Shown here piece after piece: positions 34,995 through 44,290 of a stretch of DNA of 64,000 nt. Position numbers and translations under genes: made by a program. The DNA comes from Stutzerimonas stutzeri (GTDB taxonomy: Bacteria; Pseudomonadota; Gammaproteobacteria; Pseudomonadales; Pseudomonadaceae). Positions within the stretch are counted from its first letter, which is position 1; each line of letters opens with the position of its first letter. The notes beneath the pieces were generated by a model. The model saw only the letters and a list, made by a program, of their open reading frames with translations, did no database searches and was not told the origin of the DNA. The DNA is taken from assembly GCF_002890895.1 (NCBI RefSeq), contig NZ_POUL01000004.1:1-64000 (forward strand), written 5' to 3'.

Positions 34995-36632
34995 TCAGAA
35001 CTCGAAAGCGCCCGGGTCGCACTGCCGATCGTCACGCGGGTTGCCGCGCTGGTCGGTGTCCGGGCAAAGCACGCCGCCCATGTCGATGGCGTCGAAATAG
35101 GGGCTGTCTTCGAACGGTTCGCGCAGCGCGACGGTGCGGGTCGGACCTCCGTTGTCCTGCAGTGATCCGAGCGCCAGGCGAACCCCTGCTTCGTCCGCGC
35201 TGGTGGGCGTGAAGCCGCAGCCACCCAGGAAGTCGAAGAGTCCTCCTCCGGAGCCACCGATGGCGTTGAAACTGCCACTGGTCAGCGCGCCACTGCAGAA
35301 CGGCATGTCGCCGAAGGTGCGGATTTCGACCAGGCTGTTGGCCAGGTGGAACTCGCCAGTACCCGAATGGCTGAACAGCTGCGAGTGATTGCTGAAGGTC
35401 GCGTTGCGGACCGAGACTTTGCCGTCGATGTTGCCGATTTCTGCGGCTCGGACACCACCGGTGGTACTGCGATTGTCGACAAAGGAGCTGTTCAAAATGT
35501 CGACGGTGCCCTGATAGTTCAGCAGCCCACCCCAAAAGCGAGCGTCATTGGCGGTTATCAGGCTGTTGCGCAGATACAGCTGCGCCGCCGAGCCCATATT
35601 GGAAATGCCACCGCCATGGCCGGACTGGTACCCGGTCGAATTCTGTTCGACGGTCGAGCGAGCCACCAGCGCCTGTCCCTCGTTGAACAATCCCGCGCCA
35701 CGGTTGCACAGGCGTCGGCTGGGAAAGGCCGCGCAGGAGGTTTCCAGTTCATGGTCGATGGTGTTGCCACGTAACAGCATCCGGTCCATGCGCAGGTTGC
35801 CTCGATTCCATATCGCGCCGCCGCCGCTACCCATGGGCCTGCCGTTTTCCAGCCGCAGATAGCTGAGCGTTACCGCCCTCGGCGCGGCAGCATAAATATC
35901 GAAAATCCGGTCGATGGCCCCGCCGTCGATGATGACTTGCAAGTCATCGTTTTTCGCGGCTCGCCCGAGGCCCGATAGCGTCAGACCATCCGTGATGTCC
36001 AGATCGCCAACCGCGTCGTTCGGCACGTCTGCGGTCTCTGTGCCGGCCAATGAAAGCACGTAGTGCCCTGACGGCACCTCGATCAAATCGTGGCCCTGGT
36101 GCGCGTTGCTCTCCATCACCGCTGCTCTTAACGTGCAGCGATTGGAGATGGATCGGCAGTTGCCGTCGCCAGGCTCGGTATCCACCTCGTCGGCCGTACT
36201 GTCCACACGCAGGGTCAGGCCGATGGCGGCGGCGCATCCACCGGGCAGCGGGTCGCCAGTAACGTTCATGACGTAACCGGAGGCTTCCGGGAAGCGTTTC
36301 TCATGGACGGTGCTCGAATAGCCGGAGCCGAGCCAGTTGCGGCGCTGATAACCGACACTGAAGTGATAGGGAATGTTGGTTTCGCAGGTGTCGGCGAAGT
36401 AGCCCACCGCGTATTGATCACTCGACAACGGCATCATGGCCCAGGGCGTGCCATGGATGACCGCGTTGACCTGTGCGATGCGATTGCCACGCCCGTCCAC
36501 TTGCGCTCGCAACGGGTAGAGCGGGACCGGCGAGCGGGCAACGGAGGAGGGCGTTAGGTTGGTTAGGCTGGGCGTTGCGCAACCGCCCATCCCCAGGACG
36601 AGCCACAAGGCGATTACACGGCTGTGCGTCAT
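34995..36632 (-). CDS. CSLREA-domain lipoprotein with beta-helix
   Basis: 545 residues. It is a lipoprotein with lipobox MGGC (Cys18). An N-terminal domain (about 20-135) precedes the CSLREA-type motif CTLRAAVMESNAH near residue 166. Asn/Gly-rich repeats typical of a right-handed parallel beta-helix follow (about 230-450, for example GGGISNMGSAAQLYLRNSLI), ending with a 'choice-of-anchor' segment, DNGGPTRTVAL. Such proteins are secreted or surface-exposed, and their role is generally unknown. The start at 36632 follows GAGGGGA. It is transcribed alone. Confidence 0.85.
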   Translation of the reverse strand: MTHSRVIALWLVLGMGGCATPSLTNLTPSSVARSPVPLYPLRAQVDGRGNRIAQVNAVIHGTPWAMMPLSSDQYAVGYFADTCETNIPYHFSVGYQRRNWLGSGYSSTVHEKRFPEASGYVMNVTGDPLPGGCAAAIGLTLRVDSTADEVDTEPGDGNCRSISNRCTLRAAVMESNAHQGHDLIEVPSGHYVLSLAGTETADVPNDAVGDLDITDGLTLSGLGRAAKNDDLQVIIDGGAIDRIFDIYAAAPRAVTLSYLRLENGRPMGSGGGAIWNRGNLRMDRMLLRGNTIDHELETSCAAFPSRRLCNRGAGLFNEGQALVARSTVEQNSTGYQSGHGGGISNMGSAAQLYLRNSLITANDARFWGGLLNYQGTVDILNSSFVDNRSTTGGVRAAEIGNIDGKVSVRNATFSNHSQLFSHSGTGEFHLANSLVEIRTFGDMPFCSGALTSGSFNAIGGSGGGLFDFLGGCGFTPTSADEAGVRLALGSLQDNGGPTRTVALREPFEDSPYFDAIDMGGVLCPDTDQRGNPRDDRQCDPGAFEF

Positions 36633-36798
36633 ACGGTCCCCTCTCGGCAGGCCGCCGAAGTGTTCGGTGGATGACCTGCTGAGTATGGGTGGCGCACACA
36701 GCCTCAATCGAACGTTTCGGCATTAAGCCTGGGCGTCTTTAGCGTGGTTGCCACTGAGGACCTAGCTGCGAGCGCCCATGCTTGAGCATCCAGCGGCG

Positions 36799-39282
36799 TC
36801 AGTCCGAAAGCTGTTCCTCGTCGTGCCGCTCCAACGCGACCTGGCGAATCGAGAGACGTATTTCGGCTGGCAGCACGCGCTTGGCGACACCCTCAGCCAG
36901 TTCGCCAAGCTTGGCGTGGTAACCGAGCTTGCCGTCGGCGTCCTGCTGCAGCACGTTCTGATCCAGCAGGCTTTTGATGAAGTGGCGGAACAGACTCTTG
37001 TCGAAAAACTCCGGCGCGTTTAGCCCATGCAGAATCGAAAGGCGCTGGGCCATGATCGTGCAGAGGTTTTCCAGCTCTTCGGCATCGAGGGTGTTCTGAC
37101 CACTGTTGAGCAATAGCGCAATGGCCATGTAGAAGCGTTGCAGCGTCTGCATGATCGCCCGTGCCAGCAAGGTCAGCAGGACGAACTGACGAGAGCTGGG
37201 TGCCGGCCTCACGTAAGCCTCGCCGTCGCGCTTGAGCAGCCCCTGTTCGACGAAGGCATCCAGCCATTGATCGATCACTGCGCCCAGTTGCTCGGGCTCC
37301 CAGCGGATGAACAGCTCGGCGCGCAAATAGGGGTAAAGCGCCTCGGTGAACCGCAGGATCTGCTCGCGGCTGATCCGTGAGCTGCTCTGGAAGAAGCTCG
37401 CCAGCAACGCAGGGAGGGCGAAGATATGCATCACGTTGTTGCGGTAGTAGGTCATCAGAACGGCGTTTTGCTCGTCCAGATAGAGGATGTTGCCCAGCGC
37501 GTCTTTCTGCTCAGCCAAGAGGCCGAGTGCCTTCACATAGCTGATCAGCGCCTCGCCGTCACCATCCGGCAGTGTGGTATGAGGCGAGTAGGGCACGGCG
37601 CGCAGCAGGTTTTGGTAGAGGTCGAGGATGCGCGCCAGTGAGCGCCGATCCAGCGCCTGACGACTGGTGGAGAGCATCGCCAGCGCGACCAGGTTGACCG
37701 GATTGACCGCGGCGGCTTCGTTGAGCCGTTGAGCGATGCGTTCGGACAGCTTGTTGGTGGTCTCGTTGAGCCAGTCGGGACGGAAGTTCGGCGCCAGCTC
37801 CTGTTTTCGCCAGCCCGGTTGTTGCTGGTCGAGAAACTCGTTGAGCTTCAGCGGCTCGCCAAAATTCACCCAGACCTGCCCGAAGCGCTGCTTCAGAGCG
37901 CCGATGACCTTGAAGATGTCGAAGATCGATTCCTTCTTCTTCGCTGCACCGCGCAGCTCCCCTAGATAGGTGCGGCCTTCGAGAACTCGCTCGTAGCCGA
38001 TGTATACCGGCACGAAGAGGATCGGCAGGCGCGAGGAGCGCAGATAGCTGCGCAGGGTGATGGCGAGCATGCCGGTCTTGGGTTGCAGCATGCGTCCGGT
38101 ACGCGAGCGACCGCCCTCGACAAAGTACTCCACCGGAAAGCCACGGCTGAACAGGGTGTGCAGGTACTCGTTGAACACCGCGGTATAGAGCGGGTTGCCC
38201 TTGAACGTACGGCGCATGAAGAAGGCGCCGCCACGACGCAGCAGGCTGCCGATTACCGGCATGTTGAGGTTGATGCCCGCGGCGATGTGCGGCGGCGTCA
38301 GGCCGTTGCGGAACAGCAGATAGGAGAGCAGCAGGTAGTCGATATGACTGCGGTGGCACGGCACGTAGATGACTTCGTAGCCCTGCACCGCCTCCTGCAA
38401 CGGCTCCAGGTGATTGACGCGGATGCCGTCGTAGATCTTGTTCCAGAACCAGGACAGCACCACCTCGAGAAAGCGCACGGCCGTGTAGGCGTAGTCCGAG
38501 GCAATCTCGTTGCCGTAGCGCAGCGCCCGCGCTTCGGCCTTTTCCAGCGAAATGCTTTCGCGCTCGGCCTCGTCCCTGATTGCCTGACGCACCTGCGGGC
38601 CGTGTACCAGGCCTTTGACCAGGTTGCGACGGTGCGACAGGTCGGGGCCGATAACCGCCGTTTTCTGATTGCGGAAATGCACCCGCAGCATGCGATGAAC
38701 CATGCGCAGGGTGCGCTCGTGGCCCTTGTTCTGCGCCACCAGCTCATTGAGCTGGATCGGCGTGGAGAACTGCACGCGGGTTTCGCGCCCGAGCATGACG
38801 ATACTGAGCAACTTGCGCAGCCGTCCGGTGACGGCCCAGCTGTCGGCGAACAGCAGTTTCCAGGCACTGGTTTCGCGATCCGGCGAGCGACCCCAGAACA
38901 CGCTGACGGGGATGATCTGGGCATTGTCTACGGCGTTCTGTTCCAGGGCACCGACGAGGCGCACCAGTGGTGCTGGCGTAACAGCGCGGGTCCGGGTGCC
39001 GAACCAGCTTGCGGCCGGGCTGAGAAAGATGAACGCCGCCGGCTCGACATGATTGCCCACCGCCACGTCCGCCACCGGGCGCGGCAGGCCGGCCTTGCTG
39101 CACTCGTGATCGAGCACCGCCAGATCGCTCAGTGAGGCGCGTTGCAACACGTAGAACACCGGCTTGCTGCGGTCTAGCTTGAGCGTGAAGGCGGACTGGT
39201 TGATCGTCTCCGAGCGCACCCAGACATACAGCAGGCGACGCACGAGGGAGAAAACGAGACGGCGAAACGGAGAGCGGGTCAT
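36799..39282 (-). CDS. plsB: Glycerol-3-phosphate 1-O-acyltransferase
   Basis: PlsB makes lysophosphatidic acid from glycerol-3-phosphate and acyl-ACP/CoA at the inner membrane, the first step of phospholipid synthesis. The 827-residue length matches the E. coli enzyme (about 807). The acyltransferase motifs are in order: [14 protein letters not shown] (H-x4-D, near residue 307), [27 protein letters not shown] and the proline motif [13 protein letters not shown]. Membrane association is through amphipathic and C-terminal regions. Confidence 0.96.
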   Translation of the reverse strand: MTRSPFRRLVFSLVRRLLYVWVRSETINQSAFTLKLDRSKPVFYVLQRASLSDLAVLDHECSKAGLPRPVADVAVGNHVEPAAFIFLSPAASWFGTRTRAVTPAPLVRLVGALEQNAVDNAQIIPVSVFWGRSPDRETSAWKLLFADSWAVTGRLRKLLSIVMLGRETRVQFSTPIQLNELVAQNKGHERTLRMVHRMLRVHFRNQKTAVIGPDLSHRRNLVKGLVHGPQVRQAIRDEAERESISLEKAEARALRYGNEIASDYAYTAVRFLEVVLSWFWNKIYDGIRVNHLEPLQEAVQGYEVIYVPCHRSHIDYLLLSYLLFRNGLTPPHIAAGINLNMPVIGSLLRRGGAFFMRRTFKGNPLYTAVFNEYLHTLFSRGFPVEYFVEGGRSRTGRMLQPKTGMLAITLRSYLRSSRLPILFVPVYIGYERVLEGRTYLGELRGAAKKKESIFDIFKVIGALKQRFGQVWVNFGEPLKLNEFLDQQQPGWRKQELAPNFRPDWLNETTNKLSERIAQRLNEAAAVNPVNLVALAMLSTSRQALDRRSLARILDLYQNLLRAVPYSPHTTLPDGDGEALISYVKALGLLAEQKDALGNILYLDEQNAVLMTYYRNNVMHIFALPALLASFFQSSSRISREQILRFTEALYPYLRAELFIRWEPEQLGAVIDQWLDAFVEQGLLKRDGEAYVRPAPSSRQFVLLTLLARAIMQTLQRFYMAIALLLNSGQNTLDAEELENLCTIMAQRLSILHGLNAPEFFDKSLFRHFIKSLLDQNVLQQDADGKLGYHAKLGELAEGVAKRVLPAEIRLSIRQVALERHDEEQLSD

Positions 39283-39490
39283 ACGGCAGATTCGACTGTG
39301 GAAGGGTTAATGCCCTTGAAGCGCGCAAGTGTGCCGCATGCGGTGTTGGCGGGCAAAAGTCTGGTGAAGGAAGTGCACGGTTGGTGTGCCGGCTCAACGG
39401 GTGATGTGCGTTCAAAGCGGGCGAGGGCAACTGTTCGGTTTGCAGACGGGGCGAGCGGCTATTTGAGTCGCCCTGTGCGTTCGCCCTGGT

Positions 39491-39967
39491 TTACCTCATG
39501 TTCTTCCATGCGTAGACGGCCGAGAACACGACCAAGCTTACGGCTGCTCCAAAATACAGAGTCTCCAGCTGAGCGCCGACCTCGACCGCATGCTCGAGAA
39601 ACAATATGACGATGATAACCACCGAAACCTGTATCAGGGTTTTCTTCAGGTCATGGAACGACCTGATATCCAGCGGCCCAAGCGAGGCGCTTTGTTCGGC
39701 CGGCACCGGCTTGATGAACAGTCGATACAGGCTGATAGCTATCAGCTGAAAGGTAATGGCGATCAACAGCAGGTCTAGCAGCTTCAGTAGCTTGACGGCG
39801 AGACTCTTGCTGTCGTTTGCGGTGTGGGGGAACTGATGGATCAGCTCCAGCAGCAGGTGAACCATGGTGTTCAGACTGACGCCGTACAACAGCACGGCGG
39901 AGATTGCCGTCGTTGCAACCGCAACCAGTACCAGGAAACGGCTGCTGCGAAAGATTCGTTCGATCAT
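39491..39967 (-). CDS. YqhA family membrane protein (UPF0114)
   Basis: A 158-residue inner-membrane protein with three to four predicted helices (about 10-30, 60-85, 110-127 and 135-153). The conserved UPF0114 features are MIERIFRSSRFLVLVAV at the N-terminus and LGPLDIRSFHDLKKTLIQVSV between helices 2 and 3. Function is unknown. It is monocistronic, reading away from the ABC operon that starts at 40152. Confidence 0.88.
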   Translation of the reverse strand: MIERIFRSSRFLVLVAVATTAISAVLLYGVSLNTMVHLLLELIHQFPHTANDSKSLAVKLLKLLDLLLIAITFQLIAISLYRLFIKPVPAEQSASLGPLDIRSFHDLKKTLIQVSVVIIVILFLEHAVEVGAQLETLYFGAAVSLVVFSAVYAWKNMR

Positions 39968-40151
39968 GTTTTAACATCCCGGTCGCCTATGGCTCTCGCT
40001 TGAGGCTAGTGCAAGTCGAAGCCATGCGGCGTTGCTGTCGAATAGCCACCTGGTCCGGTTGCAATAGCATTGTGGCTCTCCTTATAGTCCGGCGCGCATT
40101 GGGCCGGTATGCCAAACGTGGCCGCAGGCCCGTCAGCACGGATGAAAGTTG

Positions 40152-41075
40152 ATGATCGAACTGAACAATCTGACCAAACGATTCGCTCAGCACACGGCGG
40201 TTGACGCCTTGTCCTTTTCCGTCGAGCCGGGCGAAGTGTTGGGTTTTTTAGGCCCGAACGGGGCCGGAAAGTCCACGACGATGAAGATGTTGACCGGCTT
40301 CCTCACGCCGACGTCAGGCAGCGCAAGCATCTTTGGCTGCGATATCCGGACCCAGGCGCTTCAGGCGCAGCGCCAGATGGGCTATCTGCCCGAGGGCGCG
40401 CCCTGCTACGGCGACATGACGGTGCGGGGCTTTCTCGAGTTCATCGCCGAGGTGCGTGGTTATCGCGGGGCGGACAAGCGCGTGCGGGTAGACACGGCCG
40501 TGGGACAGGTCGAGCTGGAGTCGGTGCTTGGCCAGAACATCGACACGCTGTCCAAGGGCTTCAAGCGTCGTGTTGGACTGGCGCAGGCGATTCTGCATGA
40601 CCCGCGCGTACTGATCCTCGACGAGCCTACCGATGGCCTGGACCCGAACCAGAAGCACCAGGTTCGCCAACTGATCAAGGGCTTGGCCCAGGACAAGATC
40701 GTCATCATCTCTACGCATATCCTCGAAGAGGTCACGGCGGTCTGCACGCGCGCCATCGTCATCGCTCGCGGCCAGCTGGTGGCCGACGGAACGCCACTGG
40801 AACTGCAAAGTCGCTCCAGGTATCACCAGGCCGTGACGCTGGTCGGCGAAGGGCCGCTGGATGAGGTCGCCCTGGCGGCTTTGCCGGGTGTGGCCGGAAT
40901 TGAGGTGAATCAGTTGGAGCACAGCCTTACGGTGCTGGCCAAGCCGGGTCAGGTGATCTTTCCGCAGATCAATGCCTTGATCACCCAGCAGGGCTGGGCT
41001 GTGCGGGAATTGGATGTGGAGCGCGGCCGATTGGACGAAGTATTTCAGACGTTAACGCGTGGGGAGGCGTTATGA
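40152..41075 (+). CDS. ABC transporter ATP-binding protein (GldA-like)
   Basis: 307 residues. It has one nucleotide-binding domain with Walker A GPNGAGKSTT (34-43), signature LSKGFKRRVGLAQA (near 133) and Walker B VLILDEPTDGLDP (near 154), followed by a C-terminal extension. It is closest in type to GldA/CcmA-like exporters of the ABC-2 class. The start is the ATG at 40152; the preceding in-frame TTG is less likely. It overlaps the permease gene by four bases and forms an operon with it and a GldG-like gene. The substrate is unknown. Confidence 0.9.
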   Translation: MIELNNLTKRFAQHTAVDALSFSVEPGEVLGFLGPNGAGKSTTMKMLTGFLTPTSGSASIFGCDIRTQALQAQRQMGYLPEGAPCYGDMTVRGFLEFIAEVRGYRGADKRVRVDTAVGQVELESVLGQNIDTLSKGFKRRVGLAQAILHDPRVLILDEPTDGLDPNQKHQVRQLIKGLAQDKIVIISTHILEEVTAVCTRAIVIARGQLVADGTPLELQSRSRYHQAVTLVGEGPLDEVALAALPGVAGIEVNQLEHSLTVLAKPGQVIFPQINALITQQGWAVRELDVERGRLDEVFQTLTRGEAL

Positions 41076-41803
41076 GTCAGTTGCCGGTGATCTTCAAGCG
41101 CGAGCTGGGCAGCTATTTCGCGACGCCGCTCGCTTACGTCTTCACGCTGATCTTTCTCGTGCTGTCGGGCGTATTCAGCTTTTATCTGGGCGGTTTCTAC
41201 GAGCGGGGGCAGGCGGATCTCGTCCCTTTTTTCAGTTTTCATACATGGCTCTATCTGTTTCTGATTCCAGCGATTGCCATGCGCCTGTGGGCCGAGGAGC
41301 GTAAGTCGGGTTCGATCGAGCTGTTGATGACCTTACCTATTACCCGTTTCGAGGCGGTCACCGGCAAATTCCTCGCGGCCTGGGTGTTTGCCGGGATCGC
41401 CTTGCTGCTGACGTTTCCGATGATTATCACCGTCAACTACCTGGGCCAGCCAGACAACGGCGCGATCATCACCGGCTATTTCGGTAGCTGGCTGCTGGCT
41501 GGCGCTTTTCTGGCGATCGGATCCTGCATGTCGGCCCTGGCCAAGAATCAGGTGGTTGCCTTCATCCTGGCGGTCAGCGTGTGTTTTCTGTTCATCGTCA
41601 GCGGTTTGCCGATGGTGCTCGATGCCTTCGCCTGGGCGCCGCAGTGGCTGGTGGACGCAGTGGCATCGCTGAGTATCCTGATTCGTTTTGATTCGCTCAG
41701 CAAAGGGGTCATCGATCTGCGAGACCTGCTGTATTTCGTCACCCTGATCATCGCCTGGCTGATGGCTACTGCCATCGTCGTCGATTTGAAGAAAGCGGCA
41801 TAA
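41072..41803 (+). CDS. ABC-2 type permease (GldF-like)
   Basis: A 243-residue inner-membrane protein with six predicted helices. It begins MSQLPVIFKRELGSYFATPL and contains RLWAEERKSGSIELLMTLPI, the cytoplasmic segment typical of GldF/ABC-2 permeases. The ATG overlaps the stop codon of the ATPase gene. It pairs with the upstream ATPase and the downstream GldG-like protein. Confidence 0.9.
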   Translation: MSQLPVIFKRELGSYFATPLAYVFTLIFLVLSGVFSFYLGGFYERGQADLVPFFSFHTWLYLFLIPAIAMRLWAEERKSGSIELLMTLPITRFEAVTGKFLAAWVFAGIALLLTFPMIITVNYLGQPDNGAIITGYFGSWLLAGAFLAIGSCMSALAKNQVVAFILAVSVCFLFIVSGLPMVLDAFAWAPQWLVDAVASLSILIRFDSLSKGVIDLRDLLYFVTLIIAWLMATAIVVDLKKAA

Positions 41804-41813
41804 GGGAGCCCGA

Positions 41814-43658
41814 ATGAAACGACTGATGTATTCAGGTGCCGGGCTGCTGCTGATCGCACTGGCTTTCCTGGCACTCAATGCTGTTTCCAGCCTGATGTTT
41901 ACCGATGCGCGGCTGGATCTAACCGAGCAGAAGCTTTACACCTTATCGAAAGGCACCGAAACCATCCTGGCTGGGCTCGAGGAGCCGATTGAATTGCAGT
42001 TGTTCTACTCGGACGAGGCGACGGGGGACCTGGTTGCGCTACGCAACTATGCACGACGCGTTGAGGAGCTGCTGCATGCTTATCAGCGTGAGGCTGATGG
42101 CAAGGTCACGCTGCGGGTGATCGATCCCGAGCCGTTCTCCGAGGAGGAGGATCGGGCCGCCGAGCTCGGGCTGCAGGCTGTGCCGCTGGATCAGGGCGGC
42201 GACAATGTCTACTTCGGCTTGGCTGGTATCAACGCGGCGGGGCAGACGCAGAGTATTCCGTTCTTCCCGTTGGATCAGGAGGAGTTTCTCGAGTACGAAA
42301 TCAGTCGTCTGGTGCAGACGCTTTCTACGCCACAAATGCCGGTGGTCGGCGTGCTTTCAGGGCTGTCCATCACGGGCGGTTTTGACATGCGTACCCAACA
42401 GGCAGCGCCTGCTTGGATGGTGCTGGAGAACATCCGTCAGCTGTTCCATATCGAAAGCCTTAAGCGCGACGTGGACGTGATTCCCTCCAGCGTATCGGTG
42501 CTCATGCTGATCCATCCGAAGGAGCTTCCGCAGCAGACCCTGTATGCCGTCGACCAGTTCGTCATGCGGGGCGGCAAGCTACTGGTATTTCTTGACCCCT
42601 ACAGCGAGGCGGACCCTGGCATGGGCATCGGGCCAGGTGAGTTCGGCGAAGGCAACGCGTCGGATCTGGAGCCCCTGTTCAACGCCTGGGGCGTGCGCAT
42701 GGTACCCAATCAGGTGGTGTTGGACGCGTCCTATGCGATGTCCGTCGGAGTGGGCGAGGAGCGCCGCCCGGTCAGGCATCCGGCCTGGCTGAGCTTGCCG
42801 CAGAGCATGATGGACAGCGAGGACGTTGTAACCGCTTCGCTGGAGAGCCTGAACGTGGCGACCGCGGGCTTCCTCGAACCATTGAAGGATGCAACGACTC
42901 GTTTCGTGCCACTGATCCAGAGCTCCAGCTACGCCATGCCGATCGAGTCGGAGCGCTTCGCGACATTGGAAAATCCCGAGTTGCTCTTGCCGGAGCTGGA
43001 GCCCACAGGCGAGCGCTACACGCTTGCGGCGCGTATCCAGGGCCCCGCTAAGTCGGCCTATCCCAATGGTATCGAGGGGCATACGGACGGTCTGAAAGAC
43101 AGCTCGAGCATCAATGTGCTGGCTGTGGCGGACACCGACTTGCTTGCAGACCGCATGTGGGTGCAGGTCGATAACTTCTTCGGCCAGCGCATGCCCCAGC
43201 CCTGGACCGACAATGGCACCTTCGTGATTAACGCGCTGGACAATCTATCGGGCACCGATGCGCTGATCAGCGTCCGCTCACGTGGTCGGTTTGCTCGACC
43301 GTTCACGGTTGTCGAAGACTTGCAACGTCAGGCGGAGAACCGCTTCCGCGAGAAGGAAGAAGTGTTGCAGCAACGTCTGGCTGAGAGTGAGGCACAACTT
43401 GCCGAGTTACAGGGGCCGGACGCGGAAGGGGTTGTGCAGTTGACTGCGGAACAACAGACCGCGCTGCAGAATTTCATGCAAGAGAAGCTGCTCATTCGCA
43501 AAGAATTGCGTGAGGTGCGCTATCAGCTCAACGCGGATATTGAGGCGCTTGGGCGGACGCTCAAATTCTTCAATGTCGGCTTAGTGCCGCTGCTGCTCAC
43601 GCTCGGCATGTTGTTGCTGTGGCTCTGGCGCAGGCGTCGATCACTAAGAATACGGTGA
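41814..43658 (+). CDS. GldG-family ABC transporter auxiliary protein
   Basis: 614 residues with an N-terminal membrane anchor (about 7-28) and a C-terminal one (about 588-606). The large periplasmic part begins RLDLTEQKLYTLSKGTETIL, the usual start of GldG/IFT52-like domains, and includes VVGVLSGLSITGGFDMRTQQ and a long helical, coiled-coil-prone stretch (about 510-575, EEVLQQRLAESEAQLAELQ). It lies ten bases after the permease. In related pseudomonads a DUF4340 gene commonly follows; here none does, and a cold-shock gene is next. Confidence 0.88.
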   Translation: MKRLMYSGAGLLLIALAFLALNAVSSLMFTDARLDLTEQKLYTLSKGTETILAGLEEPIELQLFYSDEATGDLVALRNYARRVEELLHAYQREADGKVTLRVIDPEPFSEEEDRAAELGLQAVPLDQGGDNVYFGLAGINAAGQTQSIPFFPLDQEEFLEYEISRLVQTLSTPQMPVVGVLSGLSITGGFDMRTQQAAPAWMVLENIRQLFHIESLKRDVDVIPSSVSVLMLIHPKELPQQTLYAVDQFVMRGGKLLVFLDPYSEADPGMGIGPGEFGEGNASDLEPLFNAWGVRMVPNQVVLDASYAMSVGVGEERRPVRHPAWLSLPQSMMDSEDVVTASLESLNVATAGFLEPLKDATTRFVPLIQSSSYAMPIESERFATLENPELLLPELEPTGERYTLAARIQGPAKSAYPNGIEGHTDGLKDSSSINVLAVADTDLLADRMWVQVDNFFGQRMPQPWTDNGTFVINALDNLSGTDALISVRSRGRFARPFTVVEDLQRQAENRFREKEEVLQQRLAESEAQLAELQGPDAEGVVQLTAEQQTALQNFMQEKLLIRKELREVRYQLNADIEALGRTLKFFNVGLVPLLLTLGMLLLWLWRRRRSLRIR

Positions 43659-43695
43659 GCTGGCCGGCCCGGCGGTTTGCTTGTGTTGTGTGCTG

Positions 43696-43721
43696 AGCGC
43701 CCCGAGCCCCAATCGGGCGCT
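43696..43721 (+). terminator. Possible hairpin after the GldG-like gene
   Basis: AGCGCCCCGA and TCGGGCGCT form a 9-bp stem with one bulged C, 37 bases after the stop codon. There is no clear U-tract. Confidence 0.3.
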
Positions 43722-43861
43722 ACTCTGATGCGCCGGCGAACGCCAGAAACGTACTTGTCATGGCCGCTGCGCTATATTTGGCGCTGGCGTTGATTCCAAG
43801 AAGATCACGCCTGTCCGTTGATCCCCGAGCGGGAATAATAAGAACGAGTTGGAGAAGTAGG

Positions 43862-44071
43862 ATGGCTGAGCGCGAAACCGGAACCGTTAAGTGGTTCAAC
43901 GATGCCAAGGGTTATGGATTCATCCAGCGTGGCAGTGGTGCGGATGTGTTTGTGCATTACCAGGCGATTCGTGGCGAAGGCCACCGCTCTCTGGCCGAGG
44001 GGCAACAGGTCGAGTTTTCGGTCACCCAGGGACAGAAGGGTCTGCAGGCGGAGGATGTGGCTGGGTTGTAA
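43862..44071 (+). CDS. Cold-shock domain protein (CspA family)
   Basis: A 69-residue single cold-shock domain that binds single-stranded RNA/DNA. RNP1 is KGYGFIQ and RNP2 is DVFVHY, after the standard [11 protein letters not shown]. The sequence [19 protein letters not shown] is typical. The start at 43862 ([12 protein letters not shown]) is the family start; the longer frame from 43760 has no support. It has its own downstream terminator at 44123-44147. Confidence 0.94.
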   Translation: MAERETGTVKWFNDAKGYGFIQRGSGADVFVHYQAIRGEGHRSLAEGQQVEFSVTQGQKGLQAEDVAGL

Positions 44072-44122
44072 CCGCCGTCTATTCGCTCAACAGCCCTTCG
44101 GCTGTTAGCGGAACTGTGAAAG

Positions 44123-44147
44123 AGCCCTGGCCAAGGCCGGGGCTTTT
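44123..44147 (+). terminator. Intrinsic terminator of the cold-shock gene
   Basis: AGCCCTGGCC-AA-GGCCGGGGCT forms a 10-bp stem with one G-T pair, followed by TTT and then CGTTTTC. It lies 52 bases after the stop codon. Confidence 0.8.
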
Positions 44148-44237
44148 CGTTTTCAGGGCTTTTTGCTAAGTGGCTACGCTTTGGTGATGTTCTCGATGGC
44201 AAATGTTTCGTTCGCAGTCGCCCAAGTGGTGGGTCTT

Positions 44238-44266
44238 AAAAAGCAAAACCCCGCCGAGGCGGGGTT
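44238..44266 (-). terminator. Intrinsic terminator of etfD
   Basis: AACCCCGCC-GA-GGCGGGGTT (44247-44266) is followed on the minus strand by TTGCTTTTT. It lies 24 bases after the etfD stop codon. Confidence 0.85.
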
Positions 44267-44290
44267 CGCTACGCTGCAGGGCAGCCTTTG

